Source of the DNA: an uncultured Arcobacter sp.
Lineage (GTDB): Bacteria; Campylobacterota; Campylobacteria; Campylobacterales; Arcobacteraceae
Direction: 5' to 3'
DNA: 11,597 nt
Assembly: GCA_913062735.1 (NCBI GenBank)
Contig: CAJXWI010000030.1
Location: 1-11,597 of the forward strand
The notes below the pieces were generated by a model that saw only the letters and a list, made by a program, of their open reading frames with translations, was not told the origin of the DNA and ran no database searches. Position numbers and translations under genes: made by a program. This document shows, piece after piece, positions 6,789 through 11,597 of this stretch; the first letter of the stretch is position 1, and every line of letters starts with the position of its first letter.

Positions 6789-8303
6789 TTAAATTCTTTT
6801 ATATCTAAAACTTAGTGCCTCAAAAAGATCATTAATACCTATGTGTTCATTTTTATTTAAATCAGCAATTGTTCTTGCAACTTTTAGTACTTTGTTTTGA
6901 CTTCTAAAAGATAAAGAGTAAGACGTAGTTGCTTTGTTTAATAATTCTTGTGATTTTTCATCTAAAAAACAATATTTCTTTAAATCCTCATCTTTTAACT
7001 TTCCATTTAAATCTTCTTGTCCTCTGTTTTTTTGTATTTTAAATACTCTTAAAACTTCTTCATGCATAAAAGAAGAGCTGTACGTCTGCTCTCTTTTATC
7101 ACCTATTTCATTCATTAATACATACAAGTCAATTCTATCAATTAAAGGCTGGGAGATTTTATTCTCATAACGTTTAATTTCTAGGTCTGAACATCTGCAT
7201 ACCTTTAACAAACTTAGAAGATTTCCACAAGGACAGGGGTTCATTGCTGATATAAATAAAAATTTTGTTGTATACTTTACTTTAGAATTAACCCTAGAGA
7301 TTAAAATTTTGTAATCTTCTAAAGGCTCTCTTAAGGCTTCAAGAATCATTTTAGGAAAATGAGGCAGTTCATCAAAAAATAATATTCCATTATTACACAA
7401 GGCAATTTCTCCAATTTTTGCATGGCTAGTCCCGCCTCCAAAAATAGAAGCTTTTGTTGAGCTATGATGGGGTGCACGCATCACTCGCAGGGGTGAAAAA
7501 GATATGTCTTCATTATTAATAGCTAAAAGATTTGCTTTTTCTAAGATTTCATCTTCGCTCATGGGAGGCATAATATACTGAAGTCTTTTTGATATCATAC
7601 TTTTCCCACATCCAGCACTGCCCAATAAAAGCATATTATGATTACCGCAAGCTGAAATCAAAGCTGCCCTCAATGCTTGTGTTTGTCCAAGAACTTCTTT
7701 AAAGTCTTCACGATAAGAAGGGTTAAAGAAATACCTTTTATTATGGATTGTAAAAAAATCATATTCAAAATTAATATTCTTAAAACGCTTTTCTTCTTTT
7801 TTATTGTCCAAGAAAAAAGAACAAGCTTCTTCAAATGTTTCAACACAATAGATATCTATATTAGGAATTAAAGCCAATTTTTTGGCACTTTGTTTAGATA
7901 CCAATACTTTTTTTAAGCGCTTTTGTTTGTATAAGGACAGAACCAAAGAAAAAATACTTTGAGTATCTTTTAACTCTCCTCCTAATCCAAGTTCAGAGAA
8001 AATATAAAAATCTTCAAAACTAACACGTTTATCGTACAAACAAATAAGCAAAGCAATGCACAAATCAAAATGAGAACCTGTTTTTTTCAAATCACTGGGT
8101 GAGAGATTAATGGTAATTTTTGAAGCAGGAAACTTATAATCATTGCTTAATAAACATGATTTAATTCTATCACGTGATTCCATAATAGCAGACCCAGCAA
8201 GTCCAACAATAGAAAAAGCAGGCATACCTTTGGTAAATGTAACTTCTACATCCACGCAAAAAGCATCAAAAGATTCTAGGGATGCAGATTTTAATGTTTT
8301 CAT
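6789..8303 (-). CDS. comM: ComM/YifB-family AAA+ ATPase (Mg-chelatase-like)
   Basis: The ComM family is an AAA+ ring helicase. In Vibrio and Haemophilus it promotes branch migration of incoming single-stranded DNA during natural transformation; annotation as magnesium chelatase reflects fold similarity only. It has 504 residues. The N-terminal Lon-protease-like ChlI domain is about residues 1-165 (FSIVGLAGSAIMESRDRIKS, INLSPSDLKKTGSHFDL). The AAA+ domain has Walker A GSAGCGKSM (228-236), the APHHSSTKASIFGGG segment (277-291), Walker B GILFFDE (306-312), a zinc-like NPCPCGN plus CRC cluster (355-371), and PLIDRIDLYV (386-395). The C-terminal domain has VARTIADLN. The start is ATG 8303 with a strong AAGGAG site upstream. 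Its closeness to a competence-type secretion operon fits a transformation role, but the gene is also found in non-competent bacteria. Confidence 0.92.
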   Translation of the reverse strand: MKTLKSASLESFDAFCVDVEVTFTKGMPAFSIVGLAGSAIMESRDRIKSCLLSNDYKFPASKITINLSPSDLKKTGSHFDLCIALLICLYDKRVSFEDFYIFSELGLGGELKDTQSIFSLVLSLYKQKRLKKVLVSKQSAKKLALIPNIDIYCVETFEEACSFFLDNKKEEKRFKNINFEYDFFTIHNKRYFFNPSYREDFKEVLGQTQALRAALISACGNHNMLLLGSAGCGKSMISKRLQYIMPPMSEDEILEKANLLAINNEDISFSPLRVMRAPHHSSTKASIFGGGTSHAKIGEIALCNNGILFFDELPHFPKMILEALREPLEDYKILISRVNSKVKYTTKFLFISAMNPCPCGNLLSLLKVCRCSDLEIKRYENKISQPLIDRIDLYVLMNEIGDKREQTYSSSFMHEEVLRVFKIQKNRGQEDLNGKLKDEDLKKYCFLDEKSQELLNKATTSYSLSFRSQNKVLKVARTIADLNKNEHIGINDLFEALSFRYKRI

Positions 8304-8325
8304 AGCTTCTCCTTTTAGTAAATAA

Positions 8326-8358
8326 AGTATAGTAAAGTAAATATTAATAATACTTTAC
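8326..8358 (-). promoter_or_regulatory. Candidate comM promoter with overlapping inverted repeat
   Basis: On the minus strand TATACT (8331-8326), a 5/6 match to a -10 box, lies 22 bases before the comM ATG. Immediately upstream is a perfect 8-bp inverted repeat, GTAAAGTA (8332-8339) and TACTTTAC (8351-8358), separated by 11 bases. It therefore fills the space where a -35 box and spacer would lie. No good -35 match is seen. It could be an operator for a dimeric repressor or activator; this is inference from position and symmetry. Confidence 0.35.
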
Positions 8359-8419
8359 ATTATTAAATAGAGGAAATTTTTCTTCATAACTGTCATCACA
8401 TAGATTTTTTATTTTTAAA

Positions 8420-8437
8420 ACTACATGTTAACTACAT
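8420..8437. repeat. Tandem ACTACAT repeat upstream of porin
   Basis: ACTACAT occurs at 8420-8426 and again at 8431-8437, an 11-base period (one helical turn). That is the arrangement of half-sites bound by OmpR-family regulators. It lies 83-100 bases before the porin start. GTTAA also recurs at 8427, 8446 and 8461. No confident -10/-35 pair could be assigned for the porin, so the relation to its promoter is open. Confidence 0.3.
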
Positions 8438-8478
8438 CCCGCTTTGTTAAAGTGCTCCGTGTTAAAAATATTTGTATT

Positions 8479-8500
8479 TAGATTTGCTTTTGTAAATCTA
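8479..8500 (+). promoter_or_regulatory. Leader hairpin just before the porin ribosome site
   Basis: TAGATTTGC (8479-8487), loop TTTT, GTAAATCTA (8492-8500) forms a 9-bp stem with one G-U pair. It ends 9 bases before the AGGAG ribosome site (8510-8514), which is 5 bases from ATG 8520. It does not cover the ribosome site. A 5' hairpin of this kind can stabilise an abundant porin mRNA; equally, the symmetry could be a DNA-binding site. Confidence 0.4.
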
Positions 8501-8519
8501 TAAATTATTAGGAGAATAC

Positions 8520-9668
8520 ATGAAAAAATTTACAAGACTTAGTTTAATTGCTGCTATTGCAGTATCAGGTTTCAGTGCAAATGCATTTGCAGCAGATTCA
8601 ATATCAGAAGCATTTTCAAATGGAACATTAAAAGGTGCCTTAAAATCATATTATTTTGCTCAATCCTTTGATGGTGCAACAAAAGACAGTTCTATCTGGG
8701 TAAATGGAGGTAGCTTAAACTATGTTACTGACTCATTTAATGGTTTAGTGCTTGGAGCAACGCTTCAAACATCTCATGTTGCATCAATTGATGATGAAGA
8801 TAATAAAACAAAAGGAACACTAGATGCAAGCGGTAGTGTTTTATCTGAGTCATATGTAGAATATACGTATGAGAATACAAGCATTAAAGGTGGTAGACAA
8901 TTTGTAACAACACCTATGATTGCTGGTTCTGGTTCAAGATTAATTAAAGAATCTTTTGAAGCATATTTAATAAAAAATACTGACCTTCCTGATACTACTA
9001 TTGTAGCAGGTCTTATTACTAAAGAACAAAAAAGAACGGATAATGATGGTAAGGTAGGAGAGTTTAATAAAATAGGAAACGATGGAATACAAACCGTTTA
9101 TGTTAAAAATACTTCTATTTCTAATTTAGCTGTTAAATTTCAATATGCAGATTTTGTTGATGATCAAGTGAATTTATACTTAGATACAAAATATGATTTT
9201 GGACCAGCTTATGTTTCAGCACAATATCTTGATACAAACTATGATGATGGATCAAAAGAGCGTGGATCACTTTTTGGTTTAAAAGTTGGAACAAAAATTT
9301 CTGCTGTTGATTTATTTGCAGCTTATACTTCAAGTGATGACAAGGGTGATATCTTTCATGGAATTGGAGGAGGTTCATTTTCTCAATATACTTCTACAAC
9401 CAAATCATCTGGTGAAGATGCACTAATTGCAGACACTGACGCATGGCAAGTTGGCGCAGGATATACCTATAAAAAACTTAAAATGAAAGCCAGATATTCT
9501 AGTTTTGATAGAGCCCAAGAAAATGAAGACTTAGAAGAAATAACACTAAATTTTGAATATAAATTTAACAAAACATTAAAAGCACAACTTGATTTTTCAA
9601 TCTTAGATTATGAAGCAAGTAACGAGGATAAAACAGATTTAAGAACGAGAATTATTTATTCATTCTAA
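8520..9668 (+). CDS. Outer-membrane porin (Campylobacterota OprD/major porin type)
   Basis: This is a beta-barrel porin expected to admit small solutes through the outer membrane. It has 382 residues. A clear Sec signal peptide covers residues 1-24: positive MKKF, hydrophobic LSLIAAIAVSGFS, and an ANAFA cleavage site before ADS. The mature start SISEAFSNGTLKGALKSYYF resembles the first strand of OprD-like porins of this phylum. Alternating amphipathic strands (SSIWVNGGSLNYV, VKFQYADF, YVSAQYLD) run through the chain, and it ends in RIIYSF, the terminal aromatic being the BAM recognition signal. Acidic and Gly/Asp-rich loops are visible. No lipobox is present. The ribosome site AGGAG is well placed. 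The gene is followed by a hairpin and then a two-component locus. The exact family (OprD versus Campylobacter MOMP type) and substrate cannot be read by eye. Confidence 0.85.
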   Translation: MKKFTRLSLIAAIAVSGFSANAFAADSISEAFSNGTLKGALKSYYFAQSFDGATKDSSIWVNGGSLNYVTDSFNGLVLGATLQTSHVASIDDEDNKTKGTLDASGSVLSESYVEYTYENTSIKGGRQFVTTPMIAGSGSRLIKESFEAYLIKNTDLPDTTIVAGLITKEQKRTDNDGKVGEFNKIGNDGIQTVYVKNTSISNLAVKFQYADFVDDQVNLYLDTKYDFGPAYVSAQYLDTNYDDGSKERGSLFGLKVGTKISAVDLFAAYTSSDDKGDIFHGIGGGSFSQYTSTTKSSGEDALIADTDAWQVGAGYTYKKLKMKARYSSFDRAQENEDLEEITLNFEYKFNKTLKAQLDFSILDYEASNEDKTDLRTRIIYSF

Positions 9669-9676
9669 TCATAAAT

Positions 9677-9703
9677 ATAGAGGTTTTTTTAATAAACCTC
9701 TAT
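9677..9703 (+). terminator. Hairpin after the porin gene
   Basis: A perfect 10-bp stem, ATAGAGGTTT (9677-9686) with AAACCTCTAT (9694-9703), encloses a 7-base loop and starts 8 bases after the porin stop. The following tail is weak (CTTGTAAAATATTATTT). It probably terminates the porin mRNA or protects its 3' end. TAAAAT at 9708-9713 could serve as a -10 box for the next gene, but this is weak. Confidence 0.65.
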
Positions 9704-9745
9704 CTTGTAAAATATTATTTATGTTAAAAACACCCAAGGATTAGA

Positions 9746-10114
9746 ATGAAGATATTATTACTTGAAGATGATGCAATGTTAAATGAAATAATGAAAGAAC
9801 ACTTAGAAAAAAACAAACACGAGGTTATATCTTCTTGTTGTGCAATACAAGTAGAAAATATACTTCAGGAACAGAGCTTTGATTTATTAATAATAGATGT
9901 TAATGTTTCTAATATAAATGGTTGTAATTTACTAAAAACATTAAGAAATCAAGATATACAAACAGAAGCAATTTTTATAACATCTACAACTATGTATCAA
10001 GATACAAAAAAAGATATTAATTCTGCTTGCAACGATTACTTGAAAAAACCCTTTGCACTAAAAGACTTAGATACTCGAATTAAAAAAATACAAATACACT
10101 CTAATGCTGCATAA
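9746..10114 (+). CDS. Single-domain (receiver-only) response regulator
   Basis: A phosphoreceiver protein of 122 residues, nearly all receiver domain. The acidic pair is D8-D9, the phospho-acceptor D51 (LLIIDVN), the switch T79 (IFITST) and the invariant K101 (YLKKPF), so phosphorylation chemistry should be intact. The chain stops right after the last receiver helix, with no winged-helix output domain. Only 37 bases separate its stop from the first plausible kinase codon, and no remnant of an output domain is seen there. It could act as a CheY/Spo0F-type phosphate relay or sink, or act by protein contact. The start ATG has AAGGA 5 bases upstream. Its opening MKILLLEDD matches the second regulator at the right edge, and 18 bases are identical (9755-9772 and 11469-11486). 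Confidence 0.88.
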   Translation: MKILLLEDDAMLNEIMKEHLEKNKHEVISSCCAIQVENILQEQSFDLLIIDVNVSNINGCNLLKTLRNQDIQTEAIFITSTTMYQDTKKDINSACNDYLKKPFALKDLDTRIKKIQIHSNAA

Positions 10115-10131
10115 GTATTAAACTATCTTTA

Positions 10132-10148
10132 TTACTCAAAAGGAGTAA
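10132..10148 (+). promoter_or_regulatory. Small hairpin covering part of the kinase ribosome site
   Basis: TTACTC (10132-10137) pairs with GAGTAA (10143-10148) around a 5-base loop. The strong ribosome site AAGGAG (10140-10145) lies partly in the loop and partly in the 3' arm. It sits between the receiver gene and the histidine kinase and could damp kinase translation. Six base pairs, four of them A-T, make a weak stem. Confidence 0.35.
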
Positions 10149-10217
10149 GTTATACCTTCAAACTCCATTGTAAAAAACACCTTCATAAAATTTCTCTCTC
10201 TTTATTTATTTACATCA
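10149..10217 (+). other. In-frame N-terminal extension of the histidine kinase lacking a standard start codon
   Basis: Between an in-frame TAA (10146-10148) and TTG 10218 there are 23 sense codons in the kinase frame, none of them ATG, GTG, TTG or CTG. They encode VKNTFIK followed by FLSLYLFTS, which completes the first membrane helix that TTG 10218 would cut. AAGGAG (10140-10145) is 6 bases before ATA 10152, the spacing expected of a start. Translation from ATA (or ATT 10167), or a mutated ATG, is inferred. Confidence 0.55.
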
Positions 10218-11300
10218 TTGTTTCTAATGGTTTTATTTTCTGTTTTTTATTTTGAGAATAAAAAAGAACTGTATTTTAATCTCAGTAAGTCAAATGTGAA
10301 AAACATCATTAGGAACATAAAATCAAAAATAACATTTGCATATAAAAACAAAAATTCCATTAAAGATATTGATTTTTTACATTCAAAAGAATATTCTATT
10401 TCATTATACAATGCAAAAAAAGAAAAAATACTTGGCAACGTAGAGAATAATATAGATTTTAAGAATGATATAACTTTTCAAAAAGAACATATTATTTTTA
10501 TTAATGATTACAAACTGGAACATTTTTCTATCCAATATATTCTTGTAAAAGAAAATGTTTATTTCAAAAAATTATCTGCTTTGAAATTAAAAATAATTCT
10601 TCTTTTTCTTATTATTTATTCTTTAACTTCTGCCCTACTATACTTAGTAATAAAAAGTTTTTTAAAGCCTCTAAATAATGAAAAAATACGTTTAAGTAAT
10701 TTTGTAAAAGACGCAACTCATGAGTTAAACACTCCCATTACAGCAATCTTGTTGTCTTCAGAAAATAAAGTTTTAAGTGAAAAACAAATTGAGAGAATAA
10801 GATCAAGCGCAACAAGAGCATCCGAAATTTATCAAGACTTATCCTATATTTTTCTTGAAAATAAAAATGAAAAATTATTCCTAGAAAATCTTTGTATAAA
10901 TGAGCTTATAACAGAGCAGTTAGAATATTTCCAACCACTAATAAAACAAAAAAGAATTAAAATCACTTCGAATCTAGAAGAAACGTATTATTCAATCAAT
11001 AACAATGAGTTTATACGCTTAATTAATAACGTAATATCCAATGCAATTAAATACAATAAATTTGCAGGTTTTGTAAATATTACTTTAAAAGATAATACCT
11101 TAGAAATAAGAGATACAGGCATTGGAATTGAAGAAGAAAAACTAAAAGATGTTTTCAAAAGGTCTTTTAGAGGTACAATGGAAGAAGGTGGTTTTGGCTT
11201 AGGACTAAGCATAGTACATTATGTTTGTAACAAATACAATATCAAGATTGAAATTAATTCAGAGCTAAAAGAAGGTACTACTTTTACTTTGTTTTTTTAA
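10218..11300 (+). CDS. Membrane sensor histidine kinase
   Basis: This sensor kinase autophosphorylates on histidine and passes phosphate to response regulators. The coordinates give the frame from TTG 10218, the first standard start (360 residues), but the true N-terminus is probably upstream, near 10152 (about 382 residues). The region before 10218 completes membrane helix 1, and no ribosome site precedes TTG 10218. Counted from TTG, a periplasmic sensor region of about 100 residues (17-117) is followed by membrane helix 2 (about 122-145). There is little or no HAMP linker. The H-box is HELNTP with H168, the N-box around N275 (LINNVISNAIKYN), G1 DTGIGI at 299-304 and G2 GGFGLGLS at 324-331. 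All catalytic boxes look intact. It lies between a receiver-only protein and a second regulator, either of which may be its partner. The signal sensed is unknown. Confidence 0.88.
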   Translation: MFLMVLFSVFYFENKKELYFNLSKSNVKNIIRNIKSKITFAYKNKNSIKDIDFLHSKEYSISLYNAKKEKILGNVENNIDFKNDITFQKEHIIFINDYKLEHFSIQYILVKENVYFKKLSALKLKIILLFLIIYSLTSALLYLVIKSFLKPLNNEKIRLSNFVKDATHELNTPITAILLSSENKVLSEKQIERIRSSATRASEIYQDLSYIFLENKNEKLFLENLCINELITEQLEYFQPLIKQKRIKITSNLEETYYSINNNEFIRLINNVISNAIKYNKFAGFVNITLKDNTLEIRDTGIGIEEEKLKDVFKRSFRGTMEEGGFGLGLSIVHYVCNKYNIKIEINSELKEGTTFTLFF

Positions 11301-11374
11301 AAACCAATTCACTTTGAATTTTTTATATAAATTACTCTAATGAACCTTATTCCATACTAATATACATTATTAAT

Positions 11375-11427
11375 GCTTACAATACTTAATGTAAGTAAGC
11401 TACATTTTATTCAAGTAACTGTATAAT
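11375..11427 (+). promoter_or_regulatory. Candidate promoter with nested inverted repeats before second regulator
   Basis: The 159-base gap 11301-11459 holds a perfect -10 TATAAT (11422-11427), 32 bases before the ATG at 11460, without a good -35 box. Upstream, GCTTAC (11375-11380) pairs with GTAAGC (11395-11400), and inside it TACTTA (11383-11388) pairs with TAAGTA (11392-11397). AAGTAA recurs 20 bases apart (11393 and 11413). These may be operator sites or the terminator of the kinase transcript. The rest of the gap is plain AT-rich sequence. Confidence 0.4.
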
Positions 11428-11459
11428 CCTTTTTGTTTAACAAACTAAAGGAATTATTT

Positions 11460-11597
11460 ATGAAAATTTTATTACTTGAAGATGATTTTACCCTTGCTGA
11501 TATAATTTCGGAGTACTTTAAAAAGCTCTCTTATGATACGACTATTGTTTATGCAGGAAATGATGCTCAAGAATTGCTTTATTCAGATAAGTTTGAC
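11460..11597 (+). CDS. Response regulator, 3' end outside window
   Basis: The first 46 codons of a second receiver domain: MKILLLEDD with acidic residues E7, D8 and D9, then helix 1 and strand 2 (TTIVYAGN), cut just before the phospho-acceptor strand at the window edge. AAAGGA (11447-11452) is 7 bases before the ATG. The opening closely resembles the receiver-only protein upstream, with 18 identical bases. Whether it carries an OmpR-type DNA-binding domain cannot be seen here. If it does, it is the likely transcriptional output of the locus. Confidence 0.85.
   Translation, partial: MKILLLEDDFTLADIISEYFKKLSYDTTIVYAGNDAQELLYSDKFD

Noticed and set aside
6789..8303. Magnesium chelatase for chlorophyll synthesis
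   Set aside because: The Lon-like N domain, AAA+ core with NPCPCGN cluster and VARTIADLN ending mark the ComM/YifB family, and nothing in the window suggests a tetrapyrrole pathway.
8390..8396. Pho-box-like CTGTCAT upstream of the porin
   Set aside because: Only one 7-mer matches; there is no second unit at the required 11-base spacing, so a PhoB site is not supported.
8440..8520. A sigma-54, sigma-28 or clear sigma-70 promoter for the porin
   Set aside because: No GG-N10-GC pair or flagellar-type motif was found. TTGTTA at 8444 has no convincing -10 at 16-18 bases, and TATAAA at 8499 would start RNA at the ribosome site.
9133..9378. 81-codon open frame on the minus strand inside the porin gene
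   Set aside because: It lies antisense to a well-supported porin with signal peptide and C-terminal aromatic, and its His/Gln/Leu-rich product has no recognisable features; it is a shadow frame.
10115..10151. The short receiver gene being a frameshifted full-length OmpR-type regulator
   Set aside because: Only 37 bases separate it from the kinase's likely start and no winged-helix remnant is seen in any frame there, so a simple frameshift is not the explanation.

Overview
The window is strongly AT-rich DNA that looks like the chromosome of a Campylobacterota bacterium, most likely an Arcobacter-type genus. This rests on base composition, the wording of Era (NATRKR at the G2 region), the small major-porin-like protein, and a competence-type secretion operon resembling the cts genes of Campylobacter. 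The genus is an inference from recognition, not a computed placement.

Layout. (1) Positions 1-1085, plus strand: the 3' part of a MgtE magnesium transporter, ending in a hairpin that can terminate transcription from both sides. (2) Positions 1101-5642, minus strand: a tightly overlapped operon read right to left. It encodes a GspL/PilM-PilN-like membrane protein, a PilO-PilP/GspC-like membrane protein, a GspE/PilB-type ATPase, a GspF/PilC-type platform protein, and finally the housekeeping enzyme GTP cyclohydrolase I (folE), which starts at TTG 11 bases after gspF. The operon has the inner-membrane half of a type II secretion/type IV pilus machine but no secretin, pseudopilin or prepilin peptidase. 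(3) Positions 5809-8303, minus strand: era (TTG start) and a ComM/YifB AAA+ protein. (4) Positions 8304-8519: a divergent regulatory region with an inverted repeat on the comM side, and tandem repeats and a leader hairpin on the porin side. (5) Positions 8520-9668, plus strand: an outer-membrane porin with a signal peptide, followed by a hairpin. (6) Positions 9746-11597, plus strand: a two-component locus with a receiver-only response regulator, a membrane histidine kinase, and the start of a second response regulator cut by the window edge.

How the genes may fit together. The secretion-like operon and ComM both have known links to natural transformation: a T2SS-like uptake machine in Campylobacter, and ComM branch-migration helicase in Vibrio and Haemophilus. 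The middle of the window may therefore be a DNA-uptake/recombination neighbourhood. On the right, porin, receiver, kinase and second regulator are collinear, so envelope sensing controlling the porin is plausible but unproven.

The points most worth a second look are: the two apparently fused inner-membrane proteins of the mini secretion operon; the absence of any usual start codon for the histidine kinase upstream of its first membrane helix; the receiver-only regulator in a receiver-kinase-regulator row; and the coupling of folE to the secretion operon. No RNA genes, insertion sequences, CRISPR arrays or attachment sites were seen. No gene-free stretch exceeds 300 bases.
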